A stretch of 32,038 bases of DNA from Bacteroidota bacterium (GCA_009908745.1 JAAAOU010000113.1:1-32038), one strand, 5' to 3'; shown: positions 16,879-26,111, counted from the stretch's first letter. The notes: a model not told the origin generated them from the sequence alone. Made by a program: numbers and translations.

Positions 16879-19695
16879 ATGTCCAAACTAAATATCTCCC
16901 TGCGCTTATTTATTGCTCTTATACTTGTATTCTCCAGCTTCAGTCTGCTGCATGCGACTCACAACCGGGCTGGCGAAATCACCGTGCGCCGTGTTGCCGA
17001 GGACTGCGTGGGTGCCGAGGGCTTGACCGTAGAAATCACCGTGACGACCTACACCAAAGCCAGTAGTGTACAAGCCGACCGCGACACCCTGACGATTTGC
17101 TTTGGCTACGAGGTGGATGACGAGCCGGTTTGCCAGCGGGTAGCCCGTATCAACGGCCCGGGAAACCCGCCGCAGGGTGAACGCCTTGAGAACGATACCA
17201 AAGTCAATAAATACGTGGTCGTTCATACCTATCCGTCCCGGGGGACGTACCGCATTACTATGACTGACCCGAACCGGAACGGCGGAATATTGAATGTCAA
17301 CAGCCCCAATTCAGATCAAGTGCGGTTCCATCTAGAAACGCATTATACCATTCCCAACCCGCAGTTTCAAGGCTGTAACAATTCCCCTATTATCACGCAG
17401 CCCCCCGTGGACATTGGCTGCGTAGGGCGGGTCTTTGTGCACAACCCCAATGCCTACGACGAGGATAAGGACAGTTTGTCTTACGAATTCATCACGCCGT
17501 TGCAGGATATAGATACGCCTGTCCCTAACTACGAAGAAGTGGATATGATAGGTGCGGGGTCTGGCAACGAAATCACCCTCAACCGGGAAACCGGGGAAAT
17601 CATCTGGGATGCCCCACAGCGGGCCGGGGAGTACAATATCGCCATCCTCATCCGCGAGTACCGCAATGGGCAAGAGATTGGCTCCATTGTGCGGGATATG
17701 CAGATATTGATCGAGGAGTGTGAGAATTTGCCGCCGATCGTGGAGACGGAGTTTGATGAGGTTTGCGTGATAGCGGGTGAAGTGTTGGAGCTTGAGGTGA
17801 CCGCCACCGCCCCATTGATAGAGGCGAATCAACGGGTGCGGCTTACGGCTCGGGGAGGGCCTTTTGAGGTGCCGTTCAGCCCGGCGACCTTTGAGCCGAC
17901 TACCAATCAGTTTGAAGAAGACCCGGTTACCAAAGTGTTCCGTTGGGAGACGAGCTGCGAACAGATTTCCAGTCAGTACTACCAAGTCGTTTTCAAAGCC
18001 ACAGACGACTTCTTCGGTGACTCAACAGGCTTGGCGACCCTGAAAACCGTACGTATTAAAGTGGTAGGACCGCCCCCGCAGGATGTGCAGGCGGAGTCGG
18101 TCTCCAACGAGGTGGAGGTCAGTTGGGCCAACCCGTACCGTTGTGAAGCAACACAGATCGACTACTTCCGGGGCTTTTCGGTCTGGCGGCGGGAAGGAAG
18201 CACCGATTTCCCGATTGATACCTGTACGCCGGGCTTGGACGGCAGTGGCTACCAACGGATTACCACCGCTTTTGTCAACAGCGAAGAGGATGGACGCTAT
18301 GTGTTCCGCGATGCCGATGTGGAGCGGGGCAGGACCTACTGCTACCGGGTATTGGGCGAGTTCGCATTCACCACACCTACGGGCAGTGCGACCTACAATC
18401 CGGTACAGAGCCTAGCTTCCGATTCCGCCTGTGTGCAGCTGAGCCGTGATGTCCCGCTGCTTACCAACGTGAGCGTAATGTCGACGGACGCATCCATTGG
18501 CCAAATGGAAGTCTGCTGGTCGAAACCTTTGCCCGAAGACTTAGATACTATCCAAAATCCTGGGCCGTATACCTACGAAGTGCTCCGTGCGCCAGGCCTC
18601 ACCCCACAAGAAGGCGATTTTGCGGAAATTGGCGTGCGTTTCACGAGTCCTTCTTTTGCGCAAGCCAACGATACTTGCTTTGTGGATACGGGGTTGAATA
18701 CGGCGGAGCAGGCTTACAGCTACAAGATCAACTTTTATGTCAATGGCGAAAGTGAGCCCCTTGGCAGCACAAACCCCGCTTCCTCTGTTTTTCTGAACAT
18801 CGCCCCCACGGATAATGCCAATGTGCTGAGTTGGCAAGAAGAGGTGCCGTGGAACAATCTGGAGTATGTGGTCTACCGCTTGAATAACGGCGGTACATTT
18901 GACTCTCTAGCCACAGTGACCGAACCTACTTATACCGACGATGGCCTTATCAATATGCAGGAGTACTGTTATTATGTACAGTCGGTAGGTTCTTACGGCA
19001 TTGACAACGTCGTTTTCCCCATACTGAACGACTCTCAGGAAGAATGTGGCGTGCCGGTAGACAATATTGCGCCTTGCCCCCCTACGCTAGAAGTATTCAC
19101 TGCCTGTGATCTGGACGTAGATTGCGAAAACGAGGAAGAGCTCTTCAATACGCTGGAATGGCAAAACCCAATGGATATCTGCGAGGAGACCGATGACGTA
19201 GTGCGTTATCGGATTTACTACGCCCCCTTCGAGGGAGAGTCGTTTGAGCGGATTGCGGAGATTGACGATTCGCGGGTTACACAGTACGACCACAACCCGG
19301 AAATTGGTATTGCGGGCTGTTACGCGGTTACGGCGGTGGATACCTTTAACAACGAGAGTGAGCTCAGCAATATCGTCTGCGTGGACAATTGCCCGACGTA
19401 CAACCTGCCGAATGCCTTCACCCCCAACGGCGACGGGCAGAATGAGCTATTCCGGCCATTTTCCATCTGTTTTATTGAGCGCGTGGAATTCCGGGTGTTC
19501 AACCGCTGGGGAGAAGTAGTCTTCACGACCAACGACCCTGAAATCAACTGGGATGGCACCAATCTGCGGGGAGAGCCGCTGAAAGAAGGCACCTATTATT
19601 ACAGTTGCCGCTATTTTGAACGGCGGGTGGATGGTATTGCCCCTGGCCCGGAGCAGCTGAAAGGCTACATTGAGCTTATCCGCGGAACGAGATAA
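16879..19695 (+). CDS. Large secreted adhesin-like protein with fibronectin-like domains and a CHU_C (T9SS type B) C-terminal domain
   Basis: Signal peptide ending LLHATHNRAGEITVRR; FnIII-like segments (VEVSWANPYRCEATQIDYFRGFSVWR...); C-terminus NAFTPNGDGQNELFRPFSICFIERVEFRVFNRWGEVVFTTNDPEINWDGTNLRGEPLKEGTYYYSCRY...LKGYIELIRGTR. Confidence 0.9.
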   Translation: MSKLNISLRLFIALILVFSSFSLLHATHNRAGEITVRRVAEDCVGAEGLTVEITVTTYTKASSVQADRDTLTICFGYEVDDEPVCQRVARINGPGNPPQGERLENDTKVNKYVVVHTYPSRGTYRITMTDPNRNGGILNVNSPNSDQVRFHLETHYTIPNPQFQGCNNSPIITQPPVDIGCVGRVFVHNPNAYDEDKDSLSYEFITPLQDIDTPVPNYEEVDMIGAGSGNEITLNRETGEIIWDAPQRAGEYNIAILIREYRNGQEIGSIVRDMQILIEECENLPPIVETEFDEVCVIAGEVLELEVTATAPLIEANQRVRLTARGGPFEVPFSPATFEPTTNQFEEDPVTKVFRWETSCEQISSQYYQVVFKATDDFFGDSTGLATLKTVRIKVVGPPPQDVQAESVSNEVEVSWANPYRCEATQIDYFRGFSVWRREGSTDFPIDTCTPGLDGSGYQRITTAFVNSEEDGRYVFRDADVERGRTYCYRVLGEFAFTTPTGSATYNPVQSLASDSACVQLSRDVPLLTNVSVMSTDASIGQMEVCWSKPLPEDLDTIQNPGPYTYEVLRAPGLTPQEGDFAEIGVRFTSPSFAQANDTCFVDTGLNTAEQAYSYKINFYVNGESEPLGSTNPASSVFLNIAPTDNANVLSWQEEVPWNNLEYVVYRLNNGGTFDSLATVTEPTYTDDGLINMQEYCYYVQSVGSYGIDNVVFPILNDSQEECGVPVDNIAPCPPTLEVFTACDLDVDCENEEELFNTLEWQNPMDICEETDDVVRYRIYYAPFEGESFERIAEIDDSRVTQYDHNPEIGIAGCYAVTAVDTFNNESELSNIVCVDNCPTYNLPNAFTPNGDGQNELFRPFSICFIERVEFRVFNRWGEVVFTTNDPEINWDGTNLRGEPLKEGTYYYSCRYFERRVDGIAPGPEQLKGYIELIRGTR

Positions 19696-19720
19696 TGGTT
19701 GTTGGGAGAGGCGGAAAAAC

Positions 19721-19764
19721 AAAAAGCCGCTCTGGTCAAATTTGTAAACCAGAGCGGCTTTTTT
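19721..19764. terminator. Bidirectional rho-independent terminator between convergent genes
   Basis: Perfect 16-bp stem AAAAAGCCGCTCTGGT (19721-19736) / ACCAGAGCGGCTTTTT (19748-19763), 11-nt loop, with T/A tracts on both sides. Confidence 0.92.
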
Positions 19765-19779
19765 AGTACGAGCATAAGT

Positions 19780-20739
19780 TTACCCGCCTAGCTCTTTGAT
19801 GCGGTAAGAAGCACTTTCGGTGTATTTGCCGCTCACCATCTTATAGGCCTCAATGGCTTCTGCGGTCTTGCCTTGCTTTTCTAGGGCACCACCTTTCAGC
19901 ATGAGGTACTTGCCTTTGGTGTCTTCGTCGAGTTCGCCTGTTTCCATGGCTTTTGCAGCGTGCATGAGCGCCTTGTCAGCCATGCCTTTTTCCAGCAGCG
20001 CATCGCCCAGGTAGTAGTGTACATCAGCGGACTCCTGTTTTTCCAAGAAAATGTTAGCCATTTCCACCACCGTATCCCAGTCTTTGTCCGACCAAGTCAC
20101 AGCTACCATATTAGCGGCTTTTTTGTACATCTTTTCGCCTTTGGCTACGATTTCCTCGTCTTCGTCGGCCCGGCAGATATCACCGGCTTTGAGGTAGCCT
20201 TTCATGGCTTTGATGGGCTGGTCCAGTTCCTCAAGCGACTGTGCATGGCCAAGGAAGTTCTTGTAGTAGCTGCTGTCTAGGCCAATTCCTTTGTTATAGG
20301 TTTCCAGGGCTTTTTCGTACTGCTCTTCTTTTTTGAGCTCATTGCCCCGTACATAAGCGACGCGGGTGCCGTTGGCTTTGGCGATCTTTACGACTTTCTC
20401 GCTCTCGGCTTCTTGGCCGGCCTCCAAGGCTTTCACATAGGCGTTGAGGGCCCCGTCGAAGTCTTTATCATTTCTCAGCTGCGTACCCATGTTAAGCGTA
20501 GCGGCAGCCATGCCTTTCTTGGCAGCGTCGATGATATTGGCGTCGTAGGACTTTTCGGGGTCTCCTACTTCAATAGCCTGTTGGAAAGAGGCGATGGCCT
20601 CCTTGTATTGCTTTTCACTAGCCTTGGTTTTTCCGGCTTGGTAGGCTTCGTACGCCTGTGTGCTAGAATCTTGTGCTGCCACGTTGAGGGTGAGCCCCAA
20701 AAACGCCAGCATACTTCCTAAAACGATAATCCTTCTCAC
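19780..20739 (-). CDS. Tetratricopeptide repeat protein, exported
   Basis: Signal peptide (RRIIVLGSMLAFLGLTLNVAAQ) and repeated TPR units (AYEAYQAGKTKASEKQYKEAIASFQQAIEVGD, KKEEQYEKALETYNKGIGLD, KQGKTAEAIEAYKMVSG). Start uncertain: the ORF call at 20775 uses TTG; GTG at 20739 is plausible. Confidence 0.82.
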   Translation of the reverse strand: MRRIIVLGSMLAFLGLTLNVAAQDSSTQAYEAYQAGKTKASEKQYKEAIASFQQAIEVGDPEKSYDANIIDAAKKGMAAATLNMGTQLRNDKDFDGALNAYVKALEAGQEAESEKVVKIAKANGTRVAYVRGNELKKEEQYEKALETYNKGIGLDSSYYKNFLGHAQSLEELDQPIKAMKGYLKAGDICRADEDEEIVAKGEKMYKKAANMVAVTWSDKDWDTVVEMANIFLEKQESADVHYYLGDALLEKGMADKALMHAAKAMETGELDEDTKGKYLMLKGGALEKQGKTAEAIEAYKMVSGKYTESASYRIKELGG

Positions 20740-20887
20740 GGTATTCAAATTGTTTTGGTTAACAAAAGAGGTCAAAAATATTAATCTCGGTAGTAAATCT
20801 TGTGCATCAAGGGTTAAAAGGCTAGGGATGGAACGTATAGTTGATTGTTCTAGCTGGTTTAACAGCCATATTTAACAAGGGTTTAAG

Positions 20888-21598
20888 TCAATCTTTGTAA
20901 ACAAAGGTAGCAACGACGGCAAATACTGCAAAATATCCTAAACTGAATAGTGTGCCCCAGTACAGTATAGCCGGATAATCGGGGTACCACCAGAGCAAAC
21001 CCGTGACCGACAGCACGAATACCACCGTGAACAGCAGGGTGGCGGGCCGCCAGCGCCTCGTACGGCTCGGGTACGCAAACTTGATGGGCACAAACTGCAA
21101 GGCCGCTAGCACGGTAATGAGCGCAGCGTGCCCGTACGGCGGGAATGGGAAGATGAAAATCAGGTAAAAGGCCACCATGTTCCACATCACCGGGAAACCG
21201 ACAAAGTAGTGGTTATCCGAAATCATACCCGATTTGCCGTAGTAAATCGCCGAAGTGAGCAAAATGAGGAACGCCATACTTAGCGAGAGGGCATCCGGCA
21301 TCAAGTCGGCTTTGTAGATCATAAAAGCGGGCACGATGGCGTAGCCGGCAAAGTCGATCACAAAATCAATGCTCTTGCCACTCATTTGCGGAAGCACTTT
21401 TTCCACTTGGTAACGCCGGGCTAAGGTGCCGTCTACACCGTCAATCAATTGGGCGGCGAGCAGCCACAGCATGGCGGCGCGAAAATCGGCTGCCCCTGCC
21501 TCCACCAAAGCCATAAATACAGTGATGATACCGGTAGCGGTAAACCAGTGCACCAGCCACGCCTTCAGCCGGGTGGAAATAGAATAGGTAGTTTTCAT
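20888..21598 (-). CDS. pcs: Phosphatidylcholine synthase (CDP-alcohol phosphatidyltransferase family)
   Basis: CDP-alcohol phosphotransferase motif DGVDGTLARRYQVEKVLPQMSGKSIDFVIDF (DGxDG..AR...G...D...D); Pcs-like context KAWLVHWFTATG, ISDNHYFVGFPVMWNMVAFYLI; about 8 TM segments. Confidence 0.85.
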   Translation of the reverse strand: MKTTYSISTRLKAWLVHWFTATGIITVFMALVEAGAADFRAAMLWLLAAQLIDGVDGTLARRYQVEKVLPQMSGKSIDFVIDFAGYAIVPAFMIYKADLMPDALSLSMAFLILLTSAIYYGKSGMISDNHYFVGFPVMWNMVAFYLIFIFPFPPYGHAALITVLAALQFVPIKFAYPSRTRRWRPATLLFTVVFVLSVTGLLWWYPDYPAILYWGTLFSLGYFAVFAVVATFVYKD

Positions 21599-21645
21599 AA
21601 AGTCGCTGCTAAATTGTCAACATATATAGCTATTTTTTGCGGTCT

Positions 21646-23223
21646 ATGGGCAGAAACGCACACAAAACAAGTTGGAAAATGGCGATACGCCCCGCCCTGT
21701 GGCTGATCGGGCTGCTTTTGTTGACGGGGTTTGGGCTAGAGTTGTTCACGGATGACGACCTCAGCTGGCCGGCTTACCTTTCTATGATGGTGTTTTACGC
21801 CCTCATCTTCGGCCTTGGGGCCTATGCGGCACAGCTGCGGCGGGGGGAAGACAGCGACAGTTTTCTGCTGGCCGGCCGTAGGCTGCCGTTATTGCTAGCT
21901 ATTTTTACCATGAGTGCCACTTGGGTAGGCGGGGGGTACATCAACGGCACGGCTGAATATACCTACAGTTCAGGCTTGGTGTGGGTGCAGGCCCCTTGGG
22001 GATATGCCCTGAGTCTTATCCTTGGCGGCTTGTTCTTCGCCCGGCGGATGCGGCAGCGGCGGTACCGCACTTTGCTGGACCCCCTAGAAGAGCGGTTCGG
22101 CAAACGGGTAGCCGCCCTGTTTTTCCTGCCCGCCCTATCGGGAGAAGTGTTTTGGACGGCAGCTATCCTTACGGCCTTGGGGACGACCTTCGGGGCTATT
22201 GCAGGCTTGGACACGCACACCGCCATAGTGCTTTCGGCGGTCATTACCATCGCCTACACGGCATTGGGCGGCTTGTGGGCGGTAGCGCTTACGGATTTTA
22301 TACAGCTTATGCTGCTGCTGTTGGGGCTGGCGCTTACGGTCCCCTTTGCGCTGCAAGCCGTGGGGGGCTGGCCGGCCGCTTGGGCGCAGTACCAAAGTGA
22401 CTTCGGCGCGGCAGCCAGCTTCTTGCCCAGCCGGGAAGCGCTGGGGAGTTACTATTGGAACTGGTGGGACTACGCGCTTCTGCTCACATTTGGCGGTATT
22501 CCCTGGCAGGTCTACTTTCAGCGTGTGCTGGCTTCCAAGGATGCGGATACCGCGGTGCGGCTGTCGGTATTAGCGGGTTTCGTTTGCCTGCTGGCTGCTG
22601 TACCCGCTGTATTGATTGGCATAGCCGGGCAGACGGCGGACTGGGCGGCGATGGGCCTCGAACCACCGCCCGATGCGGCTTCTACCTTGCCGTGGGTCGT
22701 GCGTTATCTCACGCCGGGCTGGGCGGGCGTCATTGGCTTAGGGGCCGTAGCCGCGGCGGTGATGTCCTCGGCCGACTCCTCTATTCTCTCGGCCTCCTCT
22801 ATGTCCGGGTGGAACGTCTACCGCCCGCTTTTCTCCCCAAAAATAGACCCCGAAACCCTTCGCAAGCTGATACAGCGCGTGATCTGGATCGTCGGTATTG
22901 CCGCTATGCTTATCGCCCTGAATATCCAAAGCGTGTATGAGCTTTGGTTTTTGTGCAGCGACTTTGTGTACTGCCTGCTGTTTCCCGCGCTGGTATGCGC
23001 GCTTTTCGACCCTAAGGCTAACGCTACGGGAGCGGTGGCTGGATTTGTTGTGGCCTTCGTCCTTCGCTTTGGCGGTGGCGACGAGACGTTGGGGATACCG
23101 CTTTTGCTGCCTTACCCTATGGTGGAAGACGGGGTCTCTCTCTTTCCCTTCCGTACTACTGCTATGGTAGCCGGTTTGCTGAGTTCCCTGCTCGTATCCC
23201 GCCTGCGTAACCTCCTCGGCTGA
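21646..23223 (+). CDS. Sodium:solute symporter, high-affinity choline transporter (CHT/SLC5A7)-like
   Basis: SSS family with segments recalled as near-identical to animal CHT1: TMSATWVGGGYINGTAEYTYSSGLVWVQAPWGYALSLILGGLFFA; LTFGGIPWQVYFQRVLASKDA; GLGAVAAAVMSSADSSILSASSM. Start at ATG 21646 (21679 also possible; the ORF call at 21637 uses TTG). Confidence 0.85.
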   Translation: MGRNAHKTSWKMAIRPALWLIGLLLLTGFGLELFTDDDLSWPAYLSMMVFYALIFGLGAYAAQLRRGEDSDSFLLAGRRLPLLLAIFTMSATWVGGGYINGTAEYTYSSGLVWVQAPWGYALSLILGGLFFARRMRQRRYRTLLDPLEERFGKRVAALFFLPALSGEVFWTAAILTALGTTFGAIAGLDTHTAIVLSAVITIAYTALGGLWAVALTDFIQLMLLLLGLALTVPFALQAVGGWPAAWAQYQSDFGAAASFLPSREALGSYYWNWWDYALLLTFGGIPWQVYFQRVLASKDADTAVRLSVLAGFVCLLAAVPAVLIGIAGQTADWAAMGLEPPPDAASTLPWVVRYLTPGWAGVIGLGAVAAAVMSSADSSILSASSMSGWNVYRPLFSPKIDPETLRKLIQRVIWIVGIAAMLIALNIQSVYELWFLCSDFVYCLLFPALVCALFDPKANATGAVAGFVVAFVLRFGGGDETLGIPLLLPYPMVEDGVSLFPFRTTAMVAGLLSSLLVSRLRNLLG

Positions 23224-23303
23224 ATCCATCGGTTAGTCTATGGGCGCTTATCCGCTGGCCGTACAACGCTAGTCGTTCATAGAAGATACTGGGTTTTATA
23301 AGG

Positions 23304-23322
23304 TACTATGTATTGCATAGTA
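23304..23322 (+). promoter_or_regulatory. Candidate PadR operator: perfect inverted repeat
   Basis: TACTATG-TATTG-CATAGTA (7+5+7), overlapping the TTG of the -33 element. Confidence 0.6.
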
Positions 23323-23343
23323 GTGGGTTTTGCTTTATATTTG
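23313..23343 (+). promoter_or_regulatory. Consensus Bacteroidota promoter for the padR-pspC operon
   Basis: TTG (23313-23315) - 20 nt - TATATTTG (23336-23343), matching TTG-N19-21-TAnnTTTG; ATG follows at 23349. Confidence 0.75.
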
Positions 23344-23348
23344 TGCCT

Positions 23349-23711
23349 ATGAAAGGCAAAGACATCAATAAAACGAGGCAGCAGCTCATCCGGCAGATGC
23401 GCCGGGGCGTGCTTGAGCTTTGCGTACTTTCTATAGTGGCTAAGAAAGAGGCTTATCCTTCGGACATTATTAAGGAGTTGAAAGCTTCAGACTTAATTGT
23501 GGTAGAAGGCACGCTGTATCCGCTGTTGAGCCGCCTGAAGGACCAGGGGTTGTTACAGTACAACTGGCGGGAGTCTACACAAGGGCCGCCCCGCAAGTAT
23601 TATTCTATTACCGACACAGGCCACACCTTGCTCATGGAGCTTCAAGATACCTGGCAGGCTCTGGTGCAGGCGGTCGATCACTCCACAAAAAACATCAACG
23701 ATAATGAATAA
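23349..23711 (+). CDS. PadR family transcriptional regulator
   Basis: LIRQMRRGVLELCVLSIVAKKEAYPSDIIKELKASDLIVVEGTLYPLLSRLKDQGLLQYNWRESTQGPPRKYYSITDTGHTLL is the PadR winged-helix signature. Start at MKGKD. Confidence 0.92.
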   Translation: MKGKDINKTRQQLIRQMRRGVLELCVLSIVAKKEAYPSDIIKELKASDLIVVEGTLYPLLSRLKDQGLLQYNWRESTQGPPRKYYSITDTGHTLLMELQDTWQALVQAVDHSTKNINDNE

Positions 23712-25272
23712 GGTACAGCAGATCAATCTCGGTGGTGTACCCTTTACGATAGATGAGGATGCCTTTGAACACCTTTGTCGGTACTTGGACACCATCCACC
23801 GGCACTTCCGGGAGTCTCAGGGGTACGAAGAGATCACCCAAGATATAGAAGCCCGCTTGGCGGAGTTGTTTCAAGAAAGCCTGGGCCGGCGCACCATCGT
23901 ATCTTTGTCGGACGTCAAGGACGCGATCGTGATTATGGGTACGCCCGAGGATTTTGGCGCCGAGCCTATAGAAGAAGAAACAGCGGGCGCTTCCACAGCG
24001 GGTGAGCGCCAATACAAAACCGGCCGGCGGCTGTTCCGGGACCCGGAAGAAGAAGTGCTCGGAGGGGTGTGCTCGGGCATTGCTGCCTACGTAGGGATTA
24101 GCGACCCGTTGTGGATCCGGTTACTTTTTATTGTGCTGACGATCACCAGCGGTTTTGGCATACCCGCCTACCTTATTCTATGGGCAATCGTTCCGCAGGC
24201 CCAAACAGCTAGTGACCGGCTGGCGATGCGCGGGGAGCCGATTAATGCTTCCAATATCGGCCGTATTATAGAAGAAGAGGTCGAGCATATTTCCCAAAAG
24301 GTATCTGAGCTCGGCGGCAAAAAAAAAGGCCAAAATGGGAGCGGAAGTGAGTTGAGCCGCATACTGCGTGAAATTGTTGCCTTTATCGGCAAAGTACTGC
24401 GCATCATCATTGATATACTCGGAAAGCTTTGGAAGCCGCTGCTGATCTTTGTCGGCATTGCATTTGTGTTTGCTTTCATAGCGGCCTGGGTAGCGGCGGT
24501 GAGCGGCGGGATTTATTTCTGGCCGTACGTAGACTACTTCGCCCCCGCGTCCAACGGTATACTTATGCTGGGTGCTTTCAACCTGCTCATTGTAATTGGA
24601 ATGGTGCTTATGGATGTAGCGCTGTTGATCACCCGACTGCTCTACGGCACCCGCATGAGTAAACCTTGGCGTAATGGATTGGCGGTTTTTTGGGTCTTGA
24701 ATATTGTCAGTCTTGTATTCGTCATGGCGATGTTTGCCCGCGAATTTCACAATGGAGCCAGCGTGCAGCGTCAAGTGCCACTTTCTAGCCTGCGCAGTGA
24801 TACACTCTCCCTCGAAATGGGGGCAGATTACCAAGGGGAGGCGCACTTCGATATCGACAACGAACTGATTATGACGGATGATGCGCTGCTTACCCGTAAC
24901 TTTGATATCCGTATCCGAAAAGGCGATGGGGCGCAATTCGAAGTGAAGACGGAGCTGTCTTCCCGCGGCCCTACACAGGCTGTAGCCGAACGGTACGCGT
25001 TGGCTACCGATTACGAAGCGATTAGCCTTGGGGATAACTTGGTATTCCCTCCTTACCTCAAAGTGCCACAGGGCAATAAGTGGCGGGCTCAGGAAGTAGA
25101 CGTTGAGCTGAGGGTACCCGTAGGCAAGTATATCCGCTTTATGGGCGAGAACCCGTTCTTCATTGATGAGGCGGATAAAGTGGATTACCGGCCCCGTATT
25201 TACGATAATCCAGGCAGCACCTGGGAGATGACCGAAGATGGCTTGAAGTGTTTGGACTGTCAAGAGGAGTAA
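23704..25272 (+). CDS. PspC domain-containing membrane protein
   Basis: RRLFRDPEEEVLGGVCSGIAAYVGISDPLWIRLLFIVLTITSGFGIPAYLILWAIVPQ is the PspC domain; further TM segments; 8-bp overlap (ATGAATAA) with padR. Confidence 0.9.
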   Translation: MNKVQQINLGGVPFTIDEDAFEHLCRYLDTIHRHFRESQGYEEITQDIEARLAELFQESLGRRTIVSLSDVKDAIVIMGTPEDFGAEPIEEETAGASTAGERQYKTGRRLFRDPEEEVLGGVCSGIAAYVGISDPLWIRLLFIVLTITSGFGIPAYLILWAIVPQAQTASDRLAMRGEPINASNIGRIIEEEVEHISQKVSELGGKKKGQNGSGSELSRILREIVAFIGKVLRIIIDILGKLWKPLLIFVGIAFVFAFIAAWVAAVSGGIYFWPYVDYFAPASNGILMLGAFNLLIVIGMVLMDVALLITRLLYGTRMSKPWRNGLAVFWVLNIVSLVFVMAMFAREFHNGASVQRQVPLSSLRSDTLSLEMGADYQGEAHFDIDNELIMTDDALLTRNFDIRIRKGDGAQFEVKTELSSRGPTQAVAERYALATDYEAISLGDNLVFPPYLKVPQGNKWRAQEVDVELRVPVGKYIRFMGENPFFIDEADKVDYRPRIYDNPGSTWEMTEDGLKCLDCQEE

Positions 25273-25409
25273 AGTAACCACTAGTCAAGTTTTTCGCGAA
25301 TTACAGTGCTTGTTGGGAATTCGCTTTTGGAGCGCCCTTTTTCTGTGCAATGGACGTTTTGGAGCTTGCAAAAACGTATTTTTACAGCTACCAAACAAGA
25401 ATTGAGCCT

Positions 25410-26111
25410 ATGCAGGACCCCAATACCCGCCCCCAGCGCATCAGCATGAAATACCTCGCCAATGAGCTCATGCTAGCCCTGAACCTGGAAAAGGGGCTAG
25501 GCTATACCCTATGGCAATGGCTAGTGCATCCAGCGCGGGCCACGCAGGAGTTCTTGTACGAAGACCGCCGCCGTATGATTAAACCCATCGGGCTGCTCGC
25601 TCTGATACTGGCCGTGGCCACCTTCGTTTCGCTTAAGGTGTTGCCACTGGGGGAACCACTGTGGGAAGATGTGAAGCAAGACCTGCCTACTGAAATGCTA
25701 ACGGAGGAAATGCTGCAGATACTACAGTTCCTCATTATCGGCATGAAGAAATACTTCAACCTGTTTTTCGCACTATCTTTGCCCGGGCAGGCTATCGCGA
25801 CTTACCTACTGTACCAGAAGTCAGGCTACAACTTGGCTGAGCAATTGGTGATCAATACCTATATTTTCTGCGTGCAGACTGCACTGTATATTGTGCTGAT
25901 CCCCTTTTTGAGCTGGGCAGAGAATGTGGTAGGCGTCCTGTTTCTCCTCAGCTGGTTGGCGTACTGGTTTTACGCCCTCTGGCGCATTTTCGGCAAAAGC
26001 GTGGGGCAGACCTTCCTTCGTTTACTTGGGATTTTTTTGTTGATGCAGCTCATCTCTCAGGTTATACTTACTGTAGGGATGGGGGGGTACGGATTGTGGC
26101 TGTCCCTCTAG
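25410..26111 (+). CDS. DUF3667-like membrane protein
   Basis: Multiple TM segments; RISMKYLANELMLALNLEKGLGYTLWQWLVHPARATQEFLYEDRRRMIKPIGLLALILAV resembles the Bacteroidota DUF3667 family. Start uncertain (25350, 25410 or 25449). Confidence 0.65.
   Translation: MQDPNTRPQRISMKYLANELMLALNLEKGLGYTLWQWLVHPARATQEFLYEDRRRMIKPIGLLALILAVATFVSLKVLPLGEPLWEDVKQDLPTEMLTEEMLQILQFLIIGMKKYFNLFFALSLPGQAIATYLLYQKSGYNLAEQLVINTYIFCVQTALYIVLIPFLSWAENVVGVLFLLSWLAYWFYALWRIFGKSVGQTFLRLLGIFLLMQLISQVILTVGMGGYGLWLSL

Noticed and set aside
24178-25281. 367-aa minus-strand ORF
   Set aside because: Antisense to the PspC-domain gene; no recognisable motifs.
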